Of a stretch of 64,000 bases of DNA, positions 15,456-23,879 are shown piece after piece; positions within the stretch are counted from its first letter, which is position 1, and each line of letters begins with the position of its first letter. Source of the stretch: Pseudanabaena sp. Salubria-1 (GTDB lineage: Bacteria; Cyanobacteriota; Cyanobacteriia; Pseudanabaenales; Pseudanabaenaceae); contig JALQCR010000001.1 in the NCBI GenBank assembly GCA_023336205.1, forward strand, positions 1 to 64,000, written 5' to 3'. The position numbers and the translations under genes are program-made. The notes below the pieces were generated by a model. It saw nothing but the letters and a program-made list of their open reading frames with translations. It made no database searches and was not told where the DNA came from.

Positions 15456-16713
15456 CTGAGATCTTGCACCATTCCTGAAAGAGTTAAGTAGGAATGGGTT
15501 TGAGAATAATTTCAAACCCATGACGAGCAGCAATATCGGCACTAATTTGGAGATACCTAAGAAGTTTCAACCAAAGGACAGAAGGAAATAAAACGGAAAG
15601 TGTCAAATCACAGGTAGCTTTCCAGTCCAAGACAGGAGGACTCGACCATTGATCAATCCAATGGGCCAAAAGATAAGCAAGCAGAGAGAGGATAAGCCAA
15701 CGATAAACACCAAGTTTTGTAGATTGCCCAAAACAATGCAAACCAAAGCGATGTTTGATGGTTTTGAAGAATCCCTCAATCGCCCAACGCTTACGACCTA
15801 ACATCACCAGATAAGCACCAGAATAAGGATGAGAAGAGACAACAAAGCGTAACTCCCGTTTACTATCAGCTCTTTTGAGCCAAAACCAAGAGATCGTCAA
15901 AGGCTGAGTTAGCCCTTCTAGCAAAATTTGTTGTCCACGTTTGCCATGACGATAAAGTTGTTTGACTGTACGGCCATCTTGAAGTTTACGATTGTTGCGT
16001 ACACCGACAACGATGCGCCAAGTCTTGGCGCGGACAGTATTGAAAAACTTCACCGTACTAAACTCAGTATCAGCAAGGACAATCACAGTCTTGCCTTGGG
16101 TTAGTTGCTTGGGTACTGTCCCCAATAACTTACAAGCTAAGTCAGAGGGACTGGGGTATCCTTTGCCGCGCCATACTCTAAAACTCCATGGTACGCGCCA
16201 CTCTCCATAGACCAGATACAGTACAACCAGATGTAGTCCTCGCTTTCCGTTTAGTATTCTCACCCATGGGTCTGGTTCGTTTTGGGTGGGATTGCTCAAA
16301 TGTAAAAACTTGCCGCTTTTTTCTAGGGTAGTCAAGTCTATCAGTATCTTTAATGGCACTTGTTTCGATGGGCGATGCTTGGCGATTTGTCCCAAAATAG
16401 CCTGCCGTGTTGACCGAATTACTGCTCTCGTTGACCAGTTATAGTGATTGAGAAATCGGCTGAGTGCACTCGCTGATTTTATCTGTGTATGTTCTGGATA
16501 AGGATGCCTTTGTGCTTCGAGAAATAGTCCTAGTATTGCATTGAGACTTGCTGTTTGATACACACTTGGCATCAAACACAGAAGACTATACACTAGCCCT
16601 TGGGCGTGCTTAACGATGCTTTCCATGCTCGTTATTTAATTTACTACTACGCCCTTTTTTTCACATTTCTGCTCTTTCTGCAACCCCTTTTCTTGAATGG
16701 TGCAAGATCTCAG
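15456..16713 (-). mobile_element. IS701-like insertion sequence, copy 3 (1258 bp)
   Basis: Inverse orientation, same ends and length as copies 1 and 2, with CTAA at 15452-15455 and 16714-16717. It is inserted within the PIN toxin gene after codon 66. Confidence 0.93.
15484..16626 (-). CDS. IS701-like DDE transposase, copy 3
   Basis: The same 380-residue transposase on the minus strand, identical to copies 1 and 2, intact and with all DDE motifs. Its gene lies in the same direction as the PIN gene it interrupts. Confidence 0.92.
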   Translation of the reverse strand: MESIVKHAQGLVYSLLCLMPSVYQTASLNAILGLFLEAQRHPYPEHTQIKSASALSRFLNHYNWSTRAVIRSTRQAILGQIAKHRPSKQVPLKILIDLTTLEKSGKFLHLSNPTQNEPDPWVRILNGKRGLHLVVLYLVYGEWRVPWSFRVWRGKGYPSPSDLACKLLGTVPKQLTQGKTVIVLADTEFSTVKFFNTVRAKTWRIVVGVRNNRKLQDGRTVKQLYRHGKRGQQILLEGLTQPLTISWFWLKRADSKRELRFVVSSHPYSGAYLVMLGRKRWAIEGFFKTIKHRFGLHCFGQSTKLGVYRWLILSLLAYLLAHWIDQWSSPPVLDWKATCDLTLSVLFPSVLWLKLLRYLQISADIAARHGFEIILKPIPT

Positions 16714-16913
16714 CTAACTAATTCCTCAATAGTTTCTTCAGGCACTCCGAGCTGTAATAGTTTTAAGACGAGTTCTTGAAGTAGCTGAGGAGCCATAACC
16801 AGAGTAAACTTGCCTTGTTGCCAAGCTTGTAAAACTAGATATGGTGAGCTTATTTGAGATTTAGATAGGAGAGCAGAAACAAATACAGATGTATCAATAA
16901 CAACTTTTAACAT
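16714..16913 (-). pseudogene. PIN-domain toxin, N-terminal fragment
   Basis: The first 66 codons of a VapC-like PIN ribonuclease: VVIDTSVFVSALLS with the first catalytic Asp at residue 6, followed by the QGKFTLVMAPQLLQELVLKLLQLG helices. At 16713 IS copy 3 enters, after the codons EELV. Continuing beyond the IS restores the frame (see 15087-15451). It starts 5 bp after the stop of the antitoxin gene 16919-17209, the usual antitoxin-toxin order. The toxin should now be inactive, so the antitoxin is orphaned. Confidence 0.88.
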
Positions 16914-16918
16914 TTTGG

Positions 16919-17209
16919 TTACAAATTCTGCTCAGTTGTTGCAACACTTTCAGAAATTCTATTGCGAATAGATGCAAATTCTGCCCAAATTTCTGATGCC
17001 GATCGCTTTGGCTTGGATAGCGCAGTATTTAATCCCTTTTGAATAATCGATTCCGCCTTGCTTAACTGCCCAACATCGTGAGTCAATGGGGTATCTAAAG
17101 AATACAAAAAACTAAGCACCTTCTCCAGATAAGACTCAGGGATGCGATCAAGTTCTTGAATAATTTGCTCTTTAATAGTCATAGCTATAGGCTGTATCAC
17201 TAAAAACAT
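16919..17209 (-). CDS. Antitoxin partner of PIN toxin (DUF2281-like)
   Basis: A 96-residue protein; M10 (MTIKEQIIQELDRIPESYLEKVLSFLYSL) is a more likely start than M1, since the first ten residues are hydrophobic and not typical. The helix IIQELDRIPESYLEKVLSFL is the DUF2281-like antitoxin N-terminus, and SASEIWAEFASIRNRI is a toxin-wrapping C-terminal helix. It is immediately upstream of the disrupted PIN toxin on the same strand. It should bind and neutralise the nuclease and autoregulate the pair, but the partner is broken. Confidence 0.8.
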   Translation of the reverse strand: MFLVIQPIAMTIKEQIIQELDRIPESYLEKVLSFLYSLDTPLTHDVGQLSKAESIIQKGLNTALSKPKRSASEIWAEFASIRNRISESVATTEQNL

Positions 17210-17255
17210 TCTACATCAAAGACACTACTTCAATTTTTGGAAAGTAGGAGATGTT

Positions 17256-17380
17256 AGCGGTGGTGCGATTGTGGCGATCGCTAGTACTTTGAGTCGAGGT
17301 TTTTAGGCGATCGCTATTATTGTGAGTTGTGATTTCTAGGCGATCGCAAGAACAATCTATCTCTTAAACACGATCGCCTA
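17256..17380. repeat. HIP1-based A/B tandem repeat
   Basis: B (GGCGATCGCTAGTACTTTGA, GTCGAGGTTTTTAG), B (GCGATCGCTATTATTGTGAG, TTGTGATTTCTAG) and A (GCGATCGCAAGAACAATCTA) modules follow each other between the antitoxin and the reductase genes. Confidence 0.8.
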
Positions 17381-17387
17381 AAACTTG

Positions 17388-18239
17388 TTATGTGGTTAGC
17401 GAAGCTTTAATTGATTCGCTAAGGGGAGTAGTTGGGCGACCTATTAATTGACTCAAGGTTTTGCTGTCGTCAAACAATCCTCCTTTTGAGGCTCCCGTAT
17501 CCGATTCCGCTAGCATCACGGCAATTGGCTGAGGTAAACCAGCATTTTGTAACGCACGGCTATAGTCGTCTTGACTTAGGTTCTGATACTGAACAGTCTT
17601 ACCAGACTGCCTACTAAGTTCAGCCGCAAACTCGCTCAAAGTATATGCCTCATCGCCTGCCAATTCATACACCTTGTCAGTGCGATCGCTCGTCAATAAA
17701 ACAGCAGCAGCAGCGGCATAATCTGCACGAGTCGCTGAGGCAATTTTACCTTCACCCGCACAGCCAAGTAAAACACCATATTCAAGGGCTGCCGCAATAC
17801 CCGCAGTATAATTTTCTGTATACCAGCCATGACGCAAGATAACATGGGGCAACCCAGACTCTTGGAGGAGAATTTCCGTCTGCTGATGTTCGGCAGCCAA
17901 TGGCAGAGGGCTACTGTCGGCGTGCAGGAGGCTGGTATAAGCTAGCAATTTTACATCGACATTTTTACAAGCGTCAATCACGTTTGCATGTTGAGGAACG
18001 CGGCTACCGACTTCACTGCCAGAAATTAGCAACACTTTTTCGGCATCTGCAAAAGCCGCCTCCAGAGTATCGGGGCGATCGTAATCAATCTGCCGAACTT
18101 GTACCCCCAAGCTGGCAAAATCCGCGACCTTTTGTGGACTACGGACTGCGGCTACCAATTCATTAGCAGGAACTGACTTTAAAAGTTCTTTCAGGATCAA
18201 TTGCCCTAACATTCCTGATGCGCCTGTAATAACAATCAT
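17388..18239 (-). CDS. NmrA-like NAD(P)H quinone reductase (QorB/YtfG type)
   Basis: A 283-residue atypical short-chain dehydrogenase. The N-terminus IVITGASGMLGQLILKELL holds the TGxxGxxG dinucleotide motif, followed by VAAVRSPQKVADFASLGVQVRQIDYDRPDTL, and later LLAYTSLLHADSSPLPLAAEHQQTEILLQESGLPHVILRHGWYTENY, all typical of the YtfG/QorB group that reduces quinones with NADPH. It is divergent from an HxlR-type regulator starting 97 bp away, the same arrangement as ytfG-ytfH in Escherichia coli. That synteny supports the call. It probably serves a response to electrophiles or quinones. Confidence 0.9.
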   Translation of the reverse strand: MIVITGASGMLGQLILKELLKSVPANELVAAVRSPQKVADFASLGVQVRQIDYDRPDTLEAAFADAEKVLLISGSEVGSRVPQHANVIDACKNVDVKLLAYTSLLHADSSPLPLAAEHQQTEILLQESGLPHVILRHGWYTENYTAGIAAALEYGVLLGCAGEGKIASATRADYAAAAAVLLTSDRTDKVYELAGDEAYTLSEFAAELSRQSGKTVQYQNLSQDDYSRALQNAGLPQPIAVMLAESDTGASKGGLFDDSKTLSQLIGRPTTPLSESIKASLTT

Positions 18240-18299
18240 CGTTTGACCTCTTTGCTGTTTGTTTTGATGGCATGTGCAAGTTCAATATAGTGCTATATA

Positions 18300-18335
18300 C
18301 TAACTTTTGGTAAGTACATACAAAAAGGTAAGTAT
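18300..18335. promoter_or_regulatory. Possible HxlR binding repeats
   Basis: GGTAAGTA occurs twice, at about 18309 and 18328, in the short divergent region; TATACTAACTTTTGG precedes. Direct repeats with a two-turn spacing next to a divergent HxlR gene suit binding by a dimer. This is inference from position only. Confidence 0.4.
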
Positions 18336-18725
18336 ATGAATTCTCCCAGTAATAGTCAAAATACTTTGACAGAACGTCTTGAGAAAGGCGATCTTTTTGC
18401 TCAACCCTGCCCTTCACGGGGAATCCTCAAGCATGTTTGCAGTCAGTGGGGTGTACTCTGTCTGATGTCCCTTCGCCAAGGCACGCATCGATTTAGTGAG
18501 TTGAGACGAAAAATCGGGGGCGTTAGTGAGAAAATGCTCGCGCAAAGCTTGCAAACGTTAGCAGAAGATGGTTTTGTCCTGCGAGTGTCTCACCCTGTTG
18601 TGCCACCCTTTGTCGAGTACAGCCTCACGCCTATGGGAGAAGAAGTTGCCGAGCATGTTGCCACCTTGTCTGACTGGATTGAGGTAAATCTACCAAGGGT
18701 GCTGAACGCCAGAGATAGTCTATAG
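18336..18725 (+). CDS. HxlR family transcriptional regulator (YtfH-like)
   Basis: A 129-residue winged-helix regulator. CPSRGILKHVCSQWGVLCLMSLRQGTHRFSELRRKIGGVSEKMLAQSLQTL is the HxlR domain (about residues 25-80), and VVPPFVEYSLTPMGE the wing and final helix. Cys25 in AQPCPSRGIL lies where redox-sensing HxlR/QorR regulators carry their reactive Cys. The gene is divergent from the qorB-like reductase, which it very likely controls in response to quinones or diamide-like stress. Confidence 0.9.
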   Translation: MNSPSNSQNTLTERLEKGDLFAQPCPSRGILKHVCSQWGVLCLMSLRQGTHRFSELRRKIGGVSEKMLAQSLQTLAEDGFVLRVSHPVVPPFVEYSLTPMGEEVAEHVATLSDWIEVNLPRVLNARDSL

Positions 18726-18801
18726 CAAGGGTTTTAAAATGTAACCGAAGTTAGTTCAAGTTTAAATGGATAAATTTTGGTTGTTAGGAATGCGATCGCA
18801 C

Positions 18802-19056
18802 TTATAGATTGTTAAAGTAATTGACTATGCTCTCTTCAGCTTTAATGACAGGTAAAAATAACTGGTACTCCCATCCTTCTCCAGCAGGCTGATCCTTTTT
18901 AGCAATGTAGTCTTGCCTTGGACCGCCTTTTTCCTCACCTGCATAACTTTCCACAGCATGAAAGACAAAGATTCTAGCGCAAGCATAGCCGAGTAAGTAT
19001 ACGCATAACACACCAAATAGGACAGGGAGCAATTTGTTTTTCTTTTGCATAATCAT
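18802..19056 (-). CDS. Small membrane-anchored protein, unknown
   Basis: An 84-residue product (M3 gives the start MQKKNKLLPVLFG) with one N-terminal membrane helix LLPVLFGVLCVYLLGYACARIFVFHA, then a charged soluble part with EEKGGPRQDYIAKKDQPAGEGWEY. Topology would be N-in with a short periplasmic tail. No family recognised. It is flanked by repeats and is not in an obvious operon. Confidence 0.6.
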   Translation of the reverse strand: MIMQKKNKLLPVLFGVLCVYLLGYACARIFVFHAVESYAGEEKGGPRQDYIAKKDQPAGEGWEYQLFLPVIKAEESIVNYFNNL

Positions 19057-19164
19057 CGAGTAAGTTGTAAAAATAGCGATCCTAAACTAGCAAATCTCTG
19101 CTAGTTATCTTGATCTACTGTAAAGACGGCAGAGTATTTCTGAAAAGTTCCCAATTTGCATCGA

Positions 19165-19250
19165 ACAAGCGATCTCATCAACATCCATCCCCTAAAGCCG
19201 AGCGCTACTCCCATGAGTCGTGGTTTCTAGGCGATCGCTCTTGTCCTAGC
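19165..19250. repeat. Degenerate HIP1-based A/B repeat
   Basis: CGATCTCATCAACATCCATC followed by AAAGCCGAGCGCTACTCCCA and TGAGTCGTGGTTTCTAGGCG. The A and B order is kept, but the GCGATCGC cores have decayed to CGATCTC and GAGCGC. Confidence 0.7.
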
Positions 19251-19327
19251 ATGTATTGTATATTTAGACATTAGTGACTAGATCAAATGCCTAAATCTCT
19301 AAACTTTATGTATATAAGGATTTAATC

Positions 19328-19969
19328 GTGATTACAAATGCTAGTAGCCTTACTCTTAGTACTCTCCGACAAACCTTTGGCTTGAGACTAGACTCTAGCG
19401 ATCGTTTTTTTGATGAATGGTTAAATAATGCATCACCTCTAACCGAAGCGGAACTACAAGGACTAGATCGCCTCACTCGCAACTATACCTATCTCAGTCA
19501 AGAAGAGCCACCCCTCGAAGAAATTGTTAAACTTGTAGTAGTGTCGCCACTACTAGATTTAGCAGGTTTCTATCAATTTCCTTTTTTGGTAAAAGCAGAA
19601 GTAAGTTCCAATATCGAAGTTGCGGACGAAGTTAATGCTATGGCGGTTCAAGGTCGAATTGATATTTTGGTAATCCAAGATAGTTTTTGGATTTTGGTAA
19701 TCGAATCAAAACCTGCAAGACTGGACGTTACGGCGGGTATTCCCCAAGCACTTACTTATTTGTTGAGCGCTCCCAAATTACAGTCAAGTTGCTATGGAAT
19801 GGTTACAAATGGAAGAGAAGTATTGTTTTTGAAATGCGATCGCCATCAAAATGCTCCTCAATATACGCGATCGCCTACTTATCGTTTGCTCGAAAATATT
19901 ACAGAGCGTGTTCAGGTTTTGCAGGGACTTAAACAAATTGGGGTTTATATTGGCGATTTAAAGAGTTAG
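19328..19969 (+). CDS. HsdR N-terminal-like nuclease protein
   Basis: A 213-residue protein similar to the N-terminal nuclease domain of type I restriction R subunits (HSDR_N), a PD-(D/E)XK fold. LTEAELQGLDRLTRNYTYLSQE and VVVSPLLDLAGFYQFPFLVKAE lead to VQGRIDILVIQDSFWILVIESKPARLDV (about residues 105-135), where the Asp and the E-x-K make the active site, and IPQALTYLL follows. It has no helicase part and no HsdS/HsdM genes nearby, as is common for stand-alone cyanobacterial members. The likely start is GTG at 19328. Substrate unknown. Confidence 0.82.
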   Translation: MITNASSLTLSTLRQTFGLRLDSSDRFFDEWLNNASPLTEAELQGLDRLTRNYTYLSQEEPPLEEIVKLVVVSPLLDLAGFYQFPFLVKAEVSSNIEVADEVNAMAVQGRIDILVIQDSFWILVIESKPARLDVTAGIPQALTYLLSAPKLQSSCYGMVTNGREVLFLKCDRHQNAPQYTRSPTYRLLENITERVQVLQGLKQIGVYIGDLKS

Positions 19970-20006
19970 GCGATCGCATAAATAATCTGTCTCCACAAAG
20001 GCGATC
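19965..20006. repeat. Partial HIP1-based A module
   Basis: GCGATCGCATAAATAATCTG followed by TCTCCACAAAGGCGATCTC overlaps the stop codon of the upstream nuclease gene. It is one A module and the start of a decayed B. Confidence 0.7.
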
Positions 20007-20007
20007 T

Positions 20008-20295
20008 CTAGAAATTTTTATATTTTTTGATGTCACGATAAAAGTTTTCATGAACTCCAAGGGAGATTAAAGTTCTCGTTTTTTCATCCCATTGATACGC
20101 AAGGAGATTTTCTCGATCAACCATTCTAAATTTATAAACCCAGACATCGGTTAAATCACCCTTTTTTTGTTCCCCAATTTCGGGATTTTTGATAATTTCT
20201 CTTACCGCATTATCAAGATCTTTGATTTGATTTTTCTTTAACTTTTTCTTGATTTTTGAAAATAAGGGCGTTTGAAAAACTTGAATCTCACCCAT
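20008..20295 (-). CDS. RelE/ParE-family toxin
   Basis: A 95-residue toxin of the RelE/ParE superfamily: FSKIKKKLKKNQIKDLDNAVREIIKNPEIGEQKKGDL, then VWVYKFRMVDRENLLAYQWDEKTRTLISLGVHENFYRDIKKY. The last H-x-x-F/Y-Y...K segment matches the RelE-like C-terminus that contacts its target. It lies 5 bp after the ParD-like antitoxin. It probably acts as an mRNA interferase or gyrase poison; the two cannot be told apart here. Confidence 0.85.
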   Translation of the reverse strand: MGEIQVFQTPLFSKIKKKLKKNQIKDLDNAVREIIKNPEIGEQKKGDLTDVWVYKFRMVDRENLLAYQWDEKTRTLISLGVHENFYRDIKKYKNF

Positions 20296-20300
20296 CGGAT

Positions 20301-20522
20301 TTATTCACTAAACTCATAGGGTGTTAATTCTGAATTCTTAGCTTGCTCACGACTAATCAATATTGCTTGAACAAAGCCAAATGAAAGCTCTGGATTGTCT
20401 TCAAGGATTTTGCCCATTGCCGCCCAATATTCAATTTGACCCGCAACTGAGCGATGCATCGCTTTAGATCGACTTTTTGCCTCTTGGGCTAAATGATCAG
20501 AAATTCTGATTGCGATAGACAT
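20301..20522 (-). CDS. ParD-like antitoxin
   Basis: A 73-residue ribbon-helix-helix type antitoxin of the ParD_like family. The opening MSIAIRISDHLAQEAKSRSKAMHRSVAGQIEYWAAMGKILEDNPEL is the family signature, with SRSVAGQIEYWA helix. The C-terminal tail SREQAKNSELTPYEFSE should wrap the toxin. Gene order antitoxin-toxin with a 5-bp gap. A group II intron has inserted about 180 bp upstream, on the other strand. Confidence 0.88.
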   Translation of the reverse strand: MSIAIRISDHLAQEAKSRSKAMHRSVAGQIEYWAAMGKILEDNPELSFGFVQAILISREQAKNSELTPYEFSE

Positions 20523-20828
20523 GGTAAAACCTCAATCAAGCTTGTTGCAATGTACATCAAATTGTTGCATATTGCAACCGAGTCTCTAGGCTCTGATTGT
20601 CTGATGCCTTGTGAAATATTGTCATGAGTGTTGATGATTAACGGCGATCGCACTATCTTCAAATTAGTGCGAATAGCAACAAAAAAAATTTGCGTTACAT
20701 TTCATTGTGCGATTCGTTTAGCGTGAATCAGGGTAAAAATCCATAAATAAACGCTAGAGTCAAGTCTCCCAAGACTAACTTAACTATCTTAATGATGAGG
20801 GTGCAAGTCCCCCACCTTAAACTCAAAG

Positions 20829-21915
20829 CGCCAATTCAAGGATGAAATGCAACACCTAGAGATCTTTGCGTAAAGGGACTCATAAGGATATTCTGATATT
20901 AATCACAATAATTAGGATACCCTCATGAGCTTTGTCCATCTTACCACCACAGAAAGAAGTGAACTGTATAAACTAAGAGTAATTGAGCAATTATCTGTAT
21001 CAGAGATAGGTCGTCGCTTGAAGCGAAACAAAAGTACGATTTCAAGAGAGTTATCGCGCAATACAGACGAGCGACAGATTGGCTATTTGCCAGATACTGC
21101 GGTTGCCCTGATGAAAGCAAGACGGAAACAAGCAAAGGTAAGATTTCAGAGCATCAGTGCTGAGACGATCGCCGAAGTCAAACAACGGTTAGAGCAACAC
21201 CACAGCCCAGAGCAACTAGCAGGGAGAATGGAAAGGGAGGGGCTAGGTAAAATCAGCTATGAGACGATTTATCTGATGATCTATGCAAACCATCAAGAGA
21301 TGGGAATATATCAACAATATCTGAGGCAGAAGCAAAAGCAACGAAGGCGCAAAGGTCGCCATCAGAAGCGAGGTGGCATTCCCAATAGGGTAGGGATAGA
21401 GAATCGACCGAAGATTGCAGATTTAAAAACAGAGATTGGACATTGGGAAAGTGATACGGTAATCGGGTGCAACCACACAGGTATCGTAGTTACGCATGTT
21501 GATAAAGCATCGAAGTATTTACTTGCTGGACTAGCTAAGAACAAGACGATGGATGAGATAAACAGAGTGACATTCAATCTATTTGAGCCTATAGAATCAA
21601 CATCTCGAAAGACAATGACCTTTGATAATGGAAGAGAATTCTGTGGGCATGAGAAGCTATCTGAAAGATTGAAACTAGAGACCTTCTTTGCGAATCCATA
21701 TCATTCATGGGAACGTGGATTGAATGAACACACCAATGGATTAATTAGAGAGTTCTATCCCAAAAGTACAAACTTTAAAATCGTGAAAGAAGAGGACTTT
21801 CAGAAGGCAGTGAATTTGATCAATCACAGACCCAGAAAATCACTTGACTATCGTACTCCTTACGAAGTATTCTTTGCTTCATCAGAACCCGTTGCATTTC
21901 ATCCTTGAATTGGCG
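20829..21915 (+). mobile_element. IS30-family element inside the intron (1087 bp)
   Basis: Terminal inverted repeats of 25 bp start CGCCAATTCAAGGATGAAAT and are exact complements at both ends. AAG is duplicated at 20826-20828 and 21916-21918. Removing it joins AAACTCAAAG to CAACTTATG in intron domain I. Confidence 0.9.
20925..21908 (+). CDS. IS30 family transposase
   Basis: A 327-residue IS30 transposase. The N-terminal HTH reads FVHLTTTERSELYKLRVIEQLSVSEIGRRLKRNKSTISRELSRN. The DDE catalytic domain has GHWESDTVIGCNHTG (about residue 168), MTFDNGREFCGHEKL (about 232) and WERGLNEHTNGLIREFYPKSTNF (about 265), followed by HRPRKSLDYRTPYEVF. It is complete and fills the element that sits in domain I of the group II intron. 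Confidence 0.95.
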   Translation: MSFVHLTTTERSELYKLRVIEQLSVSEIGRRLKRNKSTISRELSRNTDERQIGYLPDTAVALMKARRKQAKVRFQSISAETIAEVKQRLEQHHSPEQLAGRMEREGLGKISYETIYLMIYANHQEMGIYQQYLRQKQKQRRRKGRHQKRGGIPNRVGIENRPKIADLKTEIGHWESDTVIGCNHTGIVVTHVDKASKYLLAGLAKNKTMDEINRVTFNLFEPIESTSRKTMTFDNGREFCGHEKLSERLKLETFFANPYHSWERGLNEHTNGLIREFYPKSTNFKIVKEEDFQKAVNLINHRPRKSLDYRTPYEVFFASSEPVAFHP

Positions 21916-22211
21916 AAGCAACTTATGTAATGGCAGACGCAACACTAAGAAAACTTAGAGTCTGACCACACCAGAGATTAGTATCCCGCCGTAATAATGA
22001 AGCAAACGGTAAGAGTAAGGGGTTCTGGTAGTTGAATTGGCTACATCTAAAGGGACAATCAATCGAAAAGATGGAACGAATAAAAACGAATCTAAGGTCT
22101 GAGGACGGTCGAACCCTTGGTAAACCAGACGAGAGGTGCAAATCCGTAGATTCGGGTAGGATGTGGCGTAATTGCTGCAAGATATAAAGAAAACACAACT
22201 TAGAGTAGATT

Positions 22212-23750
22212 ATGGTTAGACACGGTATTAACACTAGTGAACTATGGAAAAAGCTACCTTGGAAGAAATTCCAAAAGACTTTATTCCGACTACAAAGACG
22301 AGTGTTCAAAGCAGTTCAAATAGGAGACAAGCGTAAAGCTCGGACACTTCAGAAACTGATTCTAAAATCTCAGGCGGCTAGATTACTAGCAATTCGACAA
22401 GTAACACAGTTAAACGCTGGGAAGAAAACGGCTGGAATAGATGGCAAAGCGTCCCTCAACTTTGAAGAACGCCTCGCCTTATCAGACCTAATAAGTCAGA
22501 ACTATTCTAACTGGAAACACCAAGGACTAAGAGAAATTCCAATTCCTAAAAAGGACGGAACGACTCGAATACTAAAAGTGCCTACAATAGCAGATAGAGC
22601 TTGGCAATGCCTAGCAAAATACGCTCTCGAACCAGCACACGAAGCAACCTTTCATGCTAGAAGCTATGGATTTAGAACAGGACGTTCGGCACATGATGCT
22701 CAAAAAGTCCTATTCAACAACCTAAGAAGCATGAGTAATGGCATAAACAAACGAGTAATCGAACTTGATATTGAAAAATGCTTCGATAGGATTAACCACT
22801 CTGCAATCATGGACAATCTTATTGCCCCAAAAGGGCTAAAGCTTGGTATTTTTAGATGCCTAAAAGCTGGAACAAAGATAGGATTTCCCGACCAAGGAAC
22901 ACCGCAAGGTGGAGTGGTAAGTCCACTGTTAGCCAACATTGCACTAAATGGAATCGAAAGTATCCATAAGTCGAAAGACAAAACAGGGAAAATATCAGAA
23001 CCATCAATCCGCTACGCGGATGACATGGTAATAATACTAAAACCGAACGAAGATGCAATGGCAATACTTGAAAAGATTAGTGAATTTTTAGCCCAAAAAG
23101 GTATGAACGTCAGTGAAAAGAAAACCAAGATAACCGCTACGACAGATGGATTTGACTTCCTTGGTTGGCATTTCAAAGTGCAAAACAACGGAAAGTTTCG
23201 ATGTGTCCCGTCCGTGGACAACTTCAAAGCTTTTCGTAAGAAGGTAAAATTCATTGTTAATAACTTGAACTATGGAGCCAAAGTCAAGGCTGAGAAATTA
23301 GCCCCTCTGGTTAGAGGTTGGAGAGAGTACCATAAATACTGCAAGATGGATGGCTCAAGGAATTCACTTTGGCATATCAATCACAGAGCATGGAAGGTAT
23401 TTAACAAGGAAGCAAATTTAGATAAGCTCTCAGTTACAAAACTTATTAAAAAAGCTTTTCCAGTGGTTCCTTACTCCGAAAATAGATACAACAATGTCAC
23501 TGGAACTAAATCTCCCTATGACGGAGATTTAGTTTATTGGAGCGAACGTAACAGCAAGCTCTATAACAGTACGACCTCTAAAGCCCTAAAACGGCAAAAC
23601 CATTCATGTAACTTCTGCGGACTCAATTTCATCGGAGAAGAAAAAGTGCATTTACATCATCTAGATGGAAATCACGATAACTGGACAACAAAAAATCTTG
23701 TAGCAATACATCATTCCTGTCACCAGTATCTGCACATGAGCATGGGGTAA
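22212..23750 (+). CDS. ltrA: Group II intron reverse transcriptase/maturase
   Basis: A 512-residue multifunctional intron protein. The RT domain spans about residues 60-350: IPIPKKDGTTRILKVPTIADR (RT1-2), YGFRTGRSAHDA, ELDIEKCFDRINH (RT3), GTPQGGVVSPLLANI (RT4), and the catalytic YADD at 268-271. A maturase X domain follows (VRGWREYHKYC). The C-terminus is an HNH endonuclease with CNFCG near 463, HLHHLDGNHDNW and CHQYLH near 503, so second-strand cleavage is possible. It should assist splicing and target-primed mobility. IS30 has damaged intron domain I, so splicing is doubtful. Confidence 0.93.
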   Translation: MVRHGINTSELWKKLPWKKFQKTLFRLQRRVFKAVQIGDKRKARTLQKLILKSQAARLLAIRQVTQLNAGKKTAGIDGKASLNFEERLALSDLISQNYSNWKHQGLREIPIPKKDGTTRILKVPTIADRAWQCLAKYALEPAHEATFHARSYGFRTGRSAHDAQKVLFNNLRSMSNGINKRVIELDIEKCFDRINHSAIMDNLIAPKGLKLGIFRCLKAGTKIGFPDQGTPQGGVVSPLLANIALNGIESIHKSKDKTGKISEPSIRYADDMVIILKPNEDAMAILEKISEFLAQKGMNVSEKKTKITATTDGFDFLGWHFKVQNNGKFRCVPSVDNFKAFRKKVKFIVNNLNYGAKVKAEKLAPLVRGWREYHKYCKMDGSRNSLWHINHRAWKVFNKEANLDKLSVTKLIKKAFPVVPYSENRYNNVTGTKSPYDGDLVYWSERNSKLYNSTTSKALKRQNHSCNFCGLNFIGEEKVHLHHLDGNHDNWTTKNLVAIHHSCHQYLHMSMG

Positions 23751-23879
23751 TTCCCTCTTATATCTGGGAGCCGTGTGCAGTGAAAGTTGCAAGCACGGAT
23801 CTGTAGGAGAGAGGCTTGGGGTAATACCCAACCTCGACTCTAACAACGCACCCTACAAGATCTGCGATCGCTGGATTAT

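Larger units (their letters stand above)
20707..23844 (+). mobile_element. Group II intron with maturase, interrupted by IS30
   Basis: The 5' end GTGCGATTCGTTTAGC fits the GUGYG rule. Domain V is at about 23768-23805 (GAGCCGTGTGCAG...GCACGG), and domain VI at about 23809-23844 with a bulged A at 23837, seven bases before the end at AC. The reverse transcriptase gene (22212-23750) lies in domain IV. Joining the exons gives GCGTTA-CATTTCAT-TAACGC, a perfect hairpin; on the minus strand it is followed by AAATTTTTTTT and would be the terminator of the peptidase-like gene. That supports both boundaries. Net intron without IS30 is about 2.05 kb. Confidence 0.85.

Noticed and set aside
12865..16713. 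Composite transposon of two IS701-like copies around a Uma2 gene
   Set aside because: Each copy has its own 4-bp target duplication (TTAA and CTAA) that differs, so they inserted independently.
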